A DNA stretch of 64,000 bases. Origin: Coffea arabica. Lineage: Eukaryota; Streptophyta; Magnoliopsida; Gentianales; Rubiaceae. Shown in pieces: positions 45,301 to 56,465 of this stretch. The stretch covers positions 20,592,501 through 20,656,500 of the forward strand of contig NC_092323.1 in NCBI RefSeq assembly GCF_036785885.1, written 5' to 3'. The notes under the pieces were generated by a model. That model was not told the origin of the DNA and did not search any database. It worked only from the letters and a program-made list of their open reading frames with translations. Within the stretch, counting starts at the first letter, position 1. Each line of letters starts with the position of its first letter. The translations under genes and the position numbers were made by a program.

Positions 45301-47384
45301 AACAGCATGGAGGGAGGATCTATATTCATCTGACAGAAAGTTTGCAGAATATTACAATGTATAGTCTTCTTGGCATCCTAAGTCCCTGCATTTTTTCTCT
45401 TCTATTTTTCTTATTGAACTTCTGGATTTACATGCATTTGCAGATTGATATATAATACTTTCCATAGTTCGTTATAATTAGCACTTAAAGGTCATTCTTT
45501 CCATTCAAGGTTTTGGAGCAGATACTAGGTGTGCTAATCAAGCTTGTTAAAGAAATTAAGTTGCAGCATCAACATAAATATGTAAGTTTACTTCCCTACA
45601 GTGTTGTATTCTTGAAGCTACAGGTTATGACTTGATTTTGGAAATAATGTTACTTCATTCTCTGCTGTTTCCTAGTAGTTTTGTCCTTAAATGTAACTGC
45701 AAGCACAACTTCTTGATTTTTTGGTTATTCCTCACCAGATATTTAAGCTCATCATTTGCATCTAAATTGATAGGATGAACTGCACAAAACTTGGCTTTGC
45801 AAAAGGTGTGAGACCATGAATGCCAAATTGAGGTTTGCCTCACTTCGTGCTTTTTCCTGTGATTGGACAATTTTATTTCTGTATAAATTGTACATTCTGA
45901 AATTTTGGTGTCAAGGATGCTCCGACTTGTCATCATCTGATACATTTTCAGTGAATTTTGACTACATTCTACAACCTGGATAAGGATACTTCCACATCAG
46001 TGATGGATGAATTTAAACACCAGAAATTTCAATTTAGTAACTACAGATCACTCGGCCGAAACTATCACTTAGAACAGTCAAAAACAAACTTCTTTTTTCT
46101 TTTTCAGGGTCCCCCGGGGGTTGGGGGGGGGTTGTTGAGTAGTCAGAAACAAACTTGATCTTACTATTTTAGGTTTTGAGTCGAAATTTCTTCCCTATAT
46201 TTCATCTTCTGGATTTTTCTCCTTTTGCTAGCGATGTGGATCAATGGTGCTTTAAAAATACAGTTTGTTAAACTATCTGTATCTAACTCCCTCTCTTCAT
46301 TTTTTTTTTTTGGTTGGTCTTTCTTAAATGTAGGTTTTGCAATTGGATTTGTTCTTTGTTGCTTATCAGATTTAACCTCTCTCCTTTGTGATGCTTAAAA
46401 TGTGGTGAAAGTCCATTGCTTTCTTTTCTTTTCATGACCTATATTTAGAAAGTAAATCAGGAATACTCTTTCTGGGGGCAAATAACGCAACTTGACATCC
46501 GCACGCCTTCACTAGATGAACAAAGATAGTGCATGAATGGGTTAGCGTGGTACCTTTCATGTCTGATGATGGGGCTTTCTGATAACTAAATGGCTTCCCC
46601 AACTTGAGTTGTTTTGAGACAGATGGTCTACTGCTGTTTGCCTATAGGAGGAATATAATATTCTTACGTAAATGTTGTTCTCAGAGTTCTAGAACACGTC
46701 CTGTTGTATGACACCTATACTCCAGAAACAATTGGAGCACTTCACAAGATAAGGTAAACAAAGTCAACTTTATCAGTGAATATTCTGCTGATGCCGCGGG
46801 ATTAACATTTCTCTTTCTTTGCTTTCATTTTGGTTCAGGAAATATCTGGTTGATTCTACAGATGAAGCATCACTTGCGTATAATAAAGCGGTATAATTCA
46901 TTCGTATATTCTGTTTTTCAAGTTGGGGTTGTAGAATATGTGCTTTTGTGTGCCAGTCTATGCCACTGATATTGCTTGTATAGCCATTTAAGTTTATGCT
47001 TAGCTTCTTGCTTTGTCAAATAGTTCATGATACTATAAGATTTCCGCGAATCATGTCTTTGAGTTCGAGTGGAGTAAGGAAGATACGTTTTAGGATTATT
47101 GTTTAGGTTGCTCAGACGATCTTACGCTGGACTATCTTGTATTCTTAATGCTTTCAGGTTACACGCCTTCGTGAATATCAAGGCGTTGATCCACACTTCG
47201 ATTCCATAGCCAGACAATATCATGAGATAGTCAAGGCAAGTGGGAATTAAACAGAATATATCATGGAAATTGTTTTTGTCTAGTTGTTCGTTAACTCTTA
47301 AATTGGAATGTCCTGTTGCAGAAATTGGAAAATTTGCGTTGGACCATTCACCAAGTGGAGATGGACCTTAACCGAAGCATCTGA
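42367..47384 (+). CDS. AUG4: AUGMIN subunit 4 (13 coding exons)
   Basis: A subunit of the eight-part augmin complex, which recruits gamma-tubulin to existing microtubules for branching nucleation in spindle, phragmoplast and cortical arrays. Coding exons: 42367-42495, 42604-42651, 42771-42896, 43347-43700, 43944-44043, 44516-44561, 45265-45358, 45510-45581, 45774-45832, 46685-46753, 46839-46890, 47158-47235, 47322-47384. They total 1290 bp, 429 residues. The start gives MGKGIAAQNLGADAIQLLNQ. Recognisable AUG4 segments: LERHCLAPDGSL, EEYQQAVSVANFGGIRDVQG, EALEHRMVVAEAAQKLRLPL, RKFAEYYNVLEQILGVLIKL, KTWLCKRCETMNAKLR, REYQGVDPHFDSIARQYHEI. Much of it is expected to be coiled coil. All junctions keep frame. 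Twelve of thirteen splice donors or acceptors are canonical; the last intron starts with GC. Confidence 0.95.
47236..47321 (+). other. AUG4 last intron, GC-AG type
   Basis: The donor reads AAG|GCAAGT and the acceptor TGTTGCAG|AAA. GC donors normally have an otherwise strong consensus, as here. No GT donor nearby keeps the frame. If the intron were retained, translation would add Ala-Ser-Gly-Asn and stop, removing the final 20 residues. Confidence 0.85.
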
Positions 47385-48531
47385 CCTATTACCTCCTGGA
47401 TTCAGAGCTTATCGTATGTCTTCTGTCTTGTATTACTATAACCAATAATAGAGTAAATATCCATTATATTTTGTTTTTGCACAATTCGCGAGTGGGAAAT
47501 GAATATTTTCTCTTCCATAGGCAATCATTTGTTGTGTATAATAACCAATAAATGCTCTACCGATCTGTCTTTCATAGTCCCAGTGAAGGCATCCATTCTA
47601 AGAGGTTTTTTCCAAGTTTCGAGTGCTGCGGTATACTATGCTATAACGGGGTTGTGGACCAGTGATGACCTCATACGTGACATTAATTCGGCCTTGTCTG
47701 GATTGTATTTTTTTTTATTTTTTTTGTAAAAAAAAAATTATTATAACGATTTGTGATATGTAAGATAAAAAGGTAATTGAAAAATGTGTTTACCGAAATG
47801 TAATAATTTTTCTTGGAAAATTGCTGTCCAAAAAATGCAAGTGCCTGTAGGATTTAAACAAAAATTGCTGTTCAAACAAAGCAAGTGTTTGTGGCTGGGT
47901 AAAATGAGTGGTGGGAATCCAGAGGGGTTGTGCCGTTGTGGGAGTGGAACTAGACTAAAACTGGCGTTGGTGAGTAGAACTTTAAGTCTTCCTCTATGTT
48001 ATTCTGCTCTTTCTTTTTTTCTTTCTTTGTTTTTTTTTTTTTTTTGTCTTTTTGGTTTTATGTATTTCTTCCTCTATTTGTTTTGTTTTTCTCTTTCTTT
48101 TTCCTTTTACCAACAAAGATATAAATTGGGAAGGCTTTTTGTTTTTTGCTTTCTTTTTGCGGAAGAAGCATATAGTTTTTTCTTTATTAATATTCTTCTT
48201 TTTTTTCTGTACATTTTTTGTTTCCTTTGACTCCCACTTTCTTCTCCATTTCTTCCATTGAAACTTGGCTTGTTGTCAGTGCATTTGGGTGAAGGATTAT
48301 TTTGTCATTCTCCAGAATCTAACGGTAAAATAAAGATGACATTGGTGATGAGGGGTGAATGTAATTTGGCCTAATCTCAAGGGTTGATTGGTAATTTGGT
48401 GAAACCTCAAGAGAGTTAAATTTAATTAAGTTAATATCTAATAGGGTATGTTACAAAAGTTTAACTATTTATATTCTAGCCCTACAGTATTTTAGCAATG
48501 GTTTGGAGCCAAAAAAATTATAGCGTAACGG
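47385..48531. other. Downstream of AUG4, no further gene
   Basis: The AUG4 3' UTR probably lies in the first 200-300 bp (AATAAA-like words near 47546). The open frame at 47784-48230 is largely translation of T tracts (48005-48230) and is rejected as a gene. Confidence 0.45.
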
Positions 48532-49159
48532 ATCTTCTGTCTCACTCCCTATTCCATTATCTATCCCACTTTTTATAATATCATTATTTCATATTTATAA
48601 ACATCATATTTTAATTCTTCCTTGTTTTCTTACTATCAAATAACTAGTAACATAGTAAAAAATAAAGGATTTTTCCAATGGGTATACATTGGACACCCGT
48701 TAATATATCTATATTCCACCTAATCTATCATGTATATACACAAACTAACAATTACTACTTTCCCTTGTATTTATACAACTTCCTAATTAATTCCCGTACA
48801 TTTATATACTTTTCCTAATTAATCTTATATTTCTAGAAATCTAATACTTATATATTTTAACGAGTGTCCATTGGGCACCCCGTTAGACAGACTCAAAAAT
48901 AAATATAAGAGTTTCAAATATATATATAAAATAGAAAATTACAAAATATAGCAGAACATTCATAAAAAAAAAGTCTAATTTTTTATGTATATTTTGAATT
49001 TTTGAATTTGTTAAATTTTGTGTATTACTCAGTTGTAGTTGTTGAACCTAAGGAAACAAAAAAGAATTAAAGTATGATATTTATGAAAAAGAAATATGTA
49101 CTATAATAAAAAGTGGGATAGAGAGTGAAAAAAGAAGTGGACAGAAGATCCGTTGCGCT
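48532..49159. mobile_element. MITE with long inverted ends, containing a second MITE
   Basis: The ends AGCGTAACGGATCTTCTGTC and, on the complement, AGCGCAACGGATCTTCTGTC extend inward through CTATCCCACTTTTTATA on both sides. MITE family A copy 2 (48665-48894) lies inside. Target duplication is not clear and no coding capacity is present. Confidence 0.65.
48665..48894. mobile_element. MITE family A, copy 2
   Basis: Shares ends and internal words with 28736-28937: GGTATACATTGGACACCCGT near the left, TTTCTAGAAATCTAA and TTTTAACGAGTGTCCATTGG near the right. Nested in the 48532-49159 element. Confidence 0.6.
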
Positions 49160-52140
49160 GAGACCTCTTAAGCTCTCCTTTTGGCTATGTTGATCTTCTG
49201 CAAGCTCCTAATTATCTTCGTCAACTCTTTACTCTATCAAAGCTGCCATCTTTGGTCTACGTTCTCTTACCTCAGTATGAGAACACCCAAAAATATGTCT
49301 TTAACAATCTCCATATATTAGTAAAAGAGAATATAATTTGTAATTACTCACATTCATTTCTTCCCGCTACCAAAAACTCTTTAAGTACCTCGCTAGTTTT
49401 GTAATTATTTTCTTGTTGCTACTCCTTGTAATTCAACCCATGATGTATTTTATTTTTCTCAGTAATCATCCTCAATTACTTCTTTTGTTTGTTATGAATT
49501 GTTTGTTCAGTTAATCTGTGGACTATGTACACACCACCAAAAAACGAAATGGAAACCATAGTAGATTTGCAGATTAAAAAAAAATTAGTCTAGAAAAATG
49601 GAAATTAATTGCGAGTGAAAGAACAATTCAAAAGAAGTTTTACGGTTTAAGTGACAAAATTCACATATACATGAAAGTTATACACCGAATAATTGTCAGA
49701 TTATATAATTGGACAGAACTGGAATCCCAGGAAGCCAAGTTCCATGGAGAGAACATAACACAAAACAAAAGCAATCATGAATAAATTAGTTTTCGACTGT
49801 TACTGGGACCAAGTTCTTTTCACAACGGCGCCTTCTATCAAGCAGCTCTGTATTAAAGTTTTTCTAGTGGACATGCTATTTCATCAAATTTCAATGCGAA
49901 CTAGGGGTCCTGGGGCTAGCCAGATAATGTTTAAGCAAGATTTATTTGATTAATAAAGTCATGATTTATAACTTTTAATTTTTTGCTAATCATCCTTAGT
50001 TAGTTTTTCGTTTTTTTTTTTTTCAAAAATTAGAGATAGTGATCGTCTATAAATTGTCTAAGAACACCAGAAAATCAGAAAGAAATAATTTTTAAAACAA
50101 TAAAGAATTCTATATAATGGATTACTATAGTGAAAAACTTAAACTGGAAAAGAAAAGTGAAAAAAAAAAAAGGAACCGCCCTCGCATTAGCATACAAAAT
50201 AACAATTCCAAACAAGCCATGTTTCACAGCAAAAAAAAAAAAAAAAAAACAACAAAGCCAAAACATAAAAAAGAAAAAAGAAAAAAGAAAAAGCTCAATC
50301 ACTAAAGAGTTGATGATGGATACTTAGACAATTAACATGCAAGAAGTAAAGAAAAGTGATAACTTGAACCAGTCATATTCAATACAATAGGTATTCCTTT
50401 TTATTCTATATGTGTTTTTCTAATTTGTAACATTTCGTTCATTAAATTTTAGGCAGTACGAGTATTTATAGAAACTGAACTTAGATTACTTGCTGGTATT
50501 TATTTGCAAATTCTTTATATGTTGAAAATCCATAGATTTTGTGATGGCAATGACACAGGAATTTTAATTTTATTAATAATTGCTAATGATATACCTGAAT
50601 TTGTTAATTATTTGCTTGTATCATAAACATATTTTCCAACACTTCTTTTTATCTTTTCAATCACCTTTTTATCTTACATACATCACATCACAAAAAGTGT
50701 TACAGTAATTATTCCAAATAATATTTCAAATAAACTCCTATCCAAACTGTAAATAATTTCTCTTTGTATAAACACTTCTGAACAAATGATTTAATTTGAA
50801 TACTGTCATATAAAAATATTAAAAAAAAAATTGGGTACACATCCAAGTAATTTGCAAATATTCAATTGGGTTAGAAAAGGAATTATATCTTTAAATAGAA
50901 CAAAACTGCTGCATATATATATATATACATATATATATTATTATATATATAATATATATATATTTCAATTGGCTCTGATACCAGACGGGACGAGGGGTTA
51001 TATAAATAGAAATATATATATATATGTATATATATATTTGGATATTTGGAGTCCAACAAGTTCAATGGGCCTTGAAAATGTTTCCGAACATTTATTACTG
51101 CTGCATTATATCTCAAAACCACTTAAAATGGTATATCTCCAACATTTAATACTCTCCACACGCTTCAACTTAGCGATAACCACTTAAAATGGTATCATCC
51201 TGATTTTTTCTGCAACACACATGTTTTTCGTATTTTAGATCTTCCCAACAACCAGCTATGAAACTGAATTAGTCAATCAGGACAAGTAGCAAAATGTAAC
51301 TTTGTTGATCCCTTATAAGAATAAAATCTATTGCTTCTAAAACTTAAAAAAGAGTAGACAACTCAAAGCGACAAAATCGTAACAAGAAAATTTTTGGACG
51401 CAAATCTTATCGAAACAAACAAATGACAGCAAAACTGGTAAAAATTGAGTGAATTCAATGAGTGAGTTCAATAGCAATGCTTGCTAGACGCTCTCAAGTG
51501 AGGAATTGTCCGGTTCTGTCTAACTTCTGTACGTGTTATGATTTTTAGTACATAACTACATTATTTTATTTTTTTGGGTGTCCCGCAGGAAATGGACCCC
51601 GCAAACTATTTCCCACCCTCTATAACTACATTAATTGTTGTACATAATATATGTGTGTGAAAAAAATTTTCATATACATCAGCTTTTCCACGAGTACAAC
51701 ACTATAATATTACTATACACCAAATAATATAACAAGTACAATAATCATATCAAACCAAATGAAAATACATTCGCACTAGCCTCCTACCTAAGTGATAACT
51801 TGTTTAGATTTTAGGTTTTATATTTATATTATTTATTGAGATGTACTAATGTAAGAAAATACTGAAAAAAAAAAGATGATGAATGACGTATGATGACAAA
51901 AGAAAATCTATTTGAGTATTGCATATGCCACATAGTTTAAAAGTAAACTCATAAATCAAGCCTGCCTAAATATTTGCAAGCATTTAGGGCATAAAAGAAC
52001 TATAGAATAAAATTGCACCAACATTATTGTACCCATCTATAGAATATTTAGACATATCCTTTTCAAGAAAATCAATAATTACAAGTCAATTCACATTTTG
52101 CAGGAAAGTGTCAATGTAGCCAAATATCAGCTAGAAATCG
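49160..52140. other. AT-rich intergenic with A and TA tracts
   Basis: No gene. Poly-A at 50160-50170 and 50231-50250 gives lysine-rich spurious frames. A TA-rich block lies at 50914-51035. Within it GGCTCTGATACCA at 50971-50983 resembles the complement of an initiator-Met primer-binding site, but no adjoining LTR end is found. The words CACTTAAAATGGTAT are duplicated at 51119 and 51180, possible retrotransposon debris. Confidence 0.4.
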
Positions 52141-52229
52141 CAAACACATGAACGTAATAAAGTATGAATCACCATTCACCAATCTTCTCATAATCTTCAA
52201 CACTTGCATAATGGAATATAAAAGGACCA

Positions 52230-53085
52230 CCCAATGGGTTTGGACCAAATTGACAATCTTGCTTGGTAGCTATCGCTTCTATGAATTGTCACCTTGTGAA
52301 ATTGGCTCAATCCCAAAGAATAACCAGCATCAACTACATCAGAGGGCAACGACGTGACTCAAATTTTTCTTTTGAGAAATTAAAAGGAACCATCCAACAG
52401 GTTTGGACCAAATTGTCTATCTTCCAAGATTCACGCCTAGTGAATTTGGAATATTAAATTCTGTCGTTTAACGGCCAATCGTGTAGCACATTTTCTCCCA
52501 TGTCTAGTACAATCATTGAGGTGACATAATCAGCCGAAAGTAATTTTACTCTATCTTCCAGGATTCGCGCCTAGTGAATTTGGAATATTGAATTCTGTTG
52601 TTTAACAGCCAATCGTGTAGCACATTTTCTCCCATGTCTAGCAAGGTTTGTAAAATCGGGATCCTACGTAGGATCGATTTTAGTTTCACAGGATCGGATC
52701 GTAGGATCGGATCGTAGGATCGTAAGATCCTACCAAAAGCTCCTAATTGCAATTAAAGGTTGCAATTCTTTGATAAATTACAAATATACCACAAATATTT
52801 TCATTTACTTGCAAAATGGAGTTTCGTATTTCACAAATTTACAAAAAAATTGTAGGATCGTACGATCCTACGATCCTACCGATCCTGCTACGATTCTATG
52901 CGATCCTACAGAGATTAATATGATTTGCGACTCTGAATACGATCCGGATCGATTTTGGTTATCCGAATCGTAGGATCGTACGATCCTACGATCCGGATTG
53001 CGATTTTGACAACTATGATGTCTAGTACAATAATTGAGGTGACATAATCAGCCGAAAGTAATTTTACTCTACCAAATTATTTTTT
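52230..53085. repeat. Tandem duplication split by a hAT MITE
   Basis: A unit running from GGTTTGGACCAAATTG... / TCTATCTTCCA through TCACGCCTAGTGAATTTGG, CCAATCGTGTAGCACATTTT and TAATCAGCCGAAAGTAATTT to ACTCTA occurs as a first copy at about 52420-52553 and a second starting about 52554. The second is interrupted at 52642-53017 and resumes at 53018. The copies differ at only a few positions. Confidence 0.8.
52642..53017. mobile_element. hAT-type MITE rich in GATCGTAGGATC words
   Basis: The 376-bp insert has ends CAAGGTTTGTAAAATCG and, on the complement, CATAGTTGTCAAAATCG. Identical 8-mers ATGTCTAG flank it (52634-52641 and 53018-53025), the hAT hallmark. The subterminal regions consist of many GATCGTAGGATC and GATCCTACGATC repeats able to pair with each other. 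The interior is AT-rich. Confidence 0.85.
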
Positions 53086-54390
53086 TTTTTAATGTAAGTG
53101 AAAGGTCTCGAACCCAAAATCTTTTGTTTACATTCTCTTCTCTCATACCATTCAACCCATCTCTCACTTCAATTATTAAATTCAATTAAAATTATTTTTC
53201 TGTCTTTAATTTCAAAAGTGAACTCGTAATTTACATTGGTGAGTGCCTTAGTTGATTTCCATATTTGTTTGGCCATAAAGTGAGAAAATTAAGAAGCAGA
53301 GGCAGAAACTGGAAAAACGATTGGAAGAATGATTCATTCGAGGTCAAAACTCTGATAAGTTTCTAAAGATAAGCTACAATGCTTTATTTGATGAATCATA
53401 TCATAAATTAAGATTGAGCTTTCCTGATCACTCCAAGCATCAATCTATGCAAAATGCAAGTTAAATATTCTTTGAGCCAAAAAATAATAATAAGAGACAT
53501 TTTGAGATGATTATTCAGATGTACTTCTAGAAATTTTAGATTGATTGGTAACTAATTATTTTACTAAGTCGAACTAGAAAATATATTGAGAAGGTCATTG
53601 GTAACTAATGATAAACCTTTTCAATAATTAACTCTCAACTGATTGTTCCCTTATTGTCGTATGTAGAGCTTATCTAATTGCATCAAAAAATGGAATTTGG
53701 ATATTAACTGAATGGAATTATGACCTTAAGGTTTGTATCACTTGTTTAGAAAAAAGTTTAGCACTATGTTATCATTTTTACAGTAAAATCTTATGCAAGA
53801 TTTTCCTGTTTTAAAGATACTTTATTTTCATGCAATTGGAGGAATTTCAGCACAGAACGAGAAATGAGAGAGAACAGTTTCTAGGAAATGGGAACAAAAG
53901 TTCAAGCCGGCTGCAGTGATAAAAGGACAGCAATCATGCAACTTTTGAACTTCCCACGAAAACATTGGACCTATAAGTAGAGGCTCTCCTTAGGCTAGAT
54001 TAGGAGAGCCTCCTTAGGCTCCCCCTCCCCCTAGATTAGGATAGAGTAGATTATACAAATGTATCGTTGCTGACAAAAAAAAAAAAAAAAAAGTAGAGGC
54101 TCTCTGTTTTTTGCTGAACGCACTCAAAACTTCTCATGAATCTTGAGAGAAACCATTAATTCGTAAAAATAAAAAGAAAAAAAAGAAAAAAAAAACAATC
54201 TCTAACTATCGAGTCTATTAGCTGGTAACAATATGATCAAATTCACTCCATTCATTGTGTATTGGTTTGTTTTTTTTTTTGACAGGTAAGATTGATCTTA
54301 GTTTCGACGCAAGAGCATATTCAAATTTAAGCTACTTTGAGAGCGAGCGAAAAACTCACCTCGAATTTAAGAAAGACCTAGTTGACAAAT
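53086..54390. other. Intergenic, nothing recognised
   Basis: No supportable gene. A small repeat GAGGCTCTCCTTAGGCTAGATTAGGAGAGCC-type inverted motif lies at 53979-54010, and poly-A tracts at 54075-54092 and 54180-54196. Confidence 0.45.
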
Positions 54391-54392
54391 CA

Positions 54393-55809
54393 AGGCTCTG
54401 TTTGGATTCAACATTTTTTGAAAAACAATTTTTTCATCTACAATGCTACAGTAATACACAAACAAAACAACTCCAAAAACACCATATCCAAACGATATAT
54501 AAAAAACAACTCTAAATATACAAAAAAATTTGGAATTTTTTATTTCAAATTATGCGAATTTGGTTCGAATTCGGTAATCGAGTTTTTGAAATCGGAAATA
54601 GAAATCAGATTTTTCGATTTCAATTTCGCTTTATATTACATATATTAATATTTATTTATATATATAATATTTTTATTTCAATTTTGTTTTATAATATATA
54701 TATTTCAATTATGTATATTATATTATATATATAAATTATATTAATATTAATATTAATATGTATATTTCAATTATGTATATTAATATGTATATTATATATA
54801 TTATATCAATTGAAATAAATAAATAAATAAATATATATTTATATATTAATATTAATATTTTGTTTAAAAAATATATATATATATTTACATAAATATATAA
54901 ATGTATTTATTTATATATATTGATATAAATTTATAAATATATTTATTTCAATTTTGTTTTATAATATGTATATTAATATATATTAATATACATATTTCAA
55001 TTTGTATATTTCAACTATGTATATTATATTATATATATAAATTATAGTAATATTAATATGTTTATTTCAATTATGTATATTATATATATTATATCAATTG
55101 AAATAAATATTATATATTTATATATTTATATTAATATTTTGTTTAAAATATATTTATATTTATATATTTATATAATATATATATTTATATATTTATATAA
55201 ATATATTTATTTCAATTTTGTTTTATAATATGTATATTAATATGTATATTTCAATTATGTATATTATATTATATATATAAATTATATAAATATTAATATG
55301 TATAATTCAATTATGTATATTATATATATTATATCAATTGAAATAAATAAATATATATTTATATATAAATATAAATATTTTGTTTAAAATATATTTATAT
55401 ATTTATAAATATATTTATATATGTATTTATATAAATGTATAAATATATATTTCAATTTTGTTTTATAATATGTATATTAATAATATATTAATATACATAT
55501 TATATTTATAAATTATATTTATATTAAATATATATTAATATACATATTAATATACATATTATAGAACAAAATAGAAATAATAAAATATTATATATAAAAA
55601 TAAATAAATACTAATATATAGAAACAGAGCCAATATATATTTTTAAAAAATCTCAAAAAAATTGTAAATTATAAAAATACTCAAAAATATATTTTAAAAA
55701 TACCTCTAAAAACAATCCAAAAAACTTATATAGTAAAAGTTTTTCATATATACAGCTACAGTAAAGTTTTTAAAAAATACTTCCAAAAATAGCTATTCCA
55801 AACAGAGCG
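54393..55809. mobile_element. AT-rich TIR element containing a tandem array
   Basis: It is bounded by GGCTCTGTTTGGATTCAACA and, on the complement of the right end, CGCTCTGTTTGGAATAGCTA. The CTGTTTGGA ends and the run of ACTCCAAAAACACC and CTACAGTAA words suggest a MITE-like element. The interior is almost entirely A/T. Its left part also occurs in short form at about 41489-41660. Superfamily and target duplication are not resolved. Confidence 0.5.
54660..55510. repeat. AT-rich tandem array, period about 260 bp
   Basis: The marker TTTCAATTTTGTTTTATAATAT occurs near 54678, 54946, 55211 and 55451, with spacings of about 268, 265 and 240. Each unit also has ATTTCAATTATGTATATTATAT and TTATATCAATTGAAATAAAT (54803, 55091, 55331). 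About 3.5 units. Confidence 0.8.
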
Positions 55810-55859
55810 AAAGCATCCTGGACTGGAGAAGATTATTGTTCATAGAAAGGAATTGGTTG

Positions 55860-56465
55860 CAGCAAGAACACTCAGTATGTGGTGAAACTTGATCTACGTA
55901 ATAACGCTGCTTTTGATCTTGATCGATTGAATTATGGGGACACGCAAAATTATATCTCTATCCTGCGTAAATCTTGCTTGGGAGGCTAGATAAGTCCTTC
56001 ATTAATGAATCTGCAGCATTTGCATTAATTGGATTGAAGCTCCAATTATTTTGCAAGAATTCGGATCCCAACATTTATAGGATCCTTGAAAATTTTGAGA
56101 TATCTCAACCTTTCTACTGCAGGTTTCAATGGGACAATTCCTCTCCAATTAGGAAATCTCTCAGCCTTAGGCTATCTCGATCTTGGTAATAAATTAGAAG
56201 GTTTTAGTGCTTGGACAAGTGGTTATTATTTGTCGACAAAGAATCTCTGGTGGACCACTAGTCTTTCTTCCTTGAAACATTTAGACCTCTCTGGAGTGGA
56301 CCTAGGAGAGGCACGAGACTGGTTACAAGCACTTAACAAGTTTCGTTGATTATCCTCGTTAACTTTAGAATCTTGTGGTATTTGTTCCTTTCCTCGTATT
56401 GGACACCCTAATTTCACGTCTCTTACTACACTTGACCTCCAGGAAGTTTGTCTGTGCAATTTGTG
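55860..56465 (+). pseudogene. Leucine-rich-repeat receptor-like protein fragment
   Basis: A single plus-strand frame reads VVKLDLRNNAAFDLDRLNYG, then LRYLNLSTAGFNGTIPLQLG, LSALGYLDLGN, WTTSLSSLKHLDLSG, LTLESCGICSF and FTSLTTLDLQ. This is the cap and first repeats of a plant receptor-like protein of the EIX/Cf type, which sense microbial or endogenous ligands at the plasma membrane. It contains four in-frame stops (one TAG, one TAA and two TGA; the last, at about 56347, precedes LSSLTLESC). The signal peptide, most repeats and the membrane segment are missing. It is a truncated, dead copy. Confidence 0.8.

Noticed and set aside
47784..48230. 148-codon open frame downstream of AUG4
   Set aside because: Its second half translates T tracts into phenylalanine/leucine runs. 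No domain, start context or splice structure.
50117..50327. Lysine-rich open frames on the plus strand and phenylalanine-rich ones on the minus strand
   Set aside because: Translation of poly-A/poly-T tracts.
50971..50983. GGCTCTGATACCA, complement of a typical initiator-Met primer-binding site
   Set aside because: No LTR end (TG or CA) adjoins it and no gag follows on the expected side. It may be a relic or chance.
53105..53125. tRNA-like box B word (GGTCTCGAACCC)
   Set aside because: No A box or cloverleaf can be drawn around it. No tRNA gene was found anywhere in the window.
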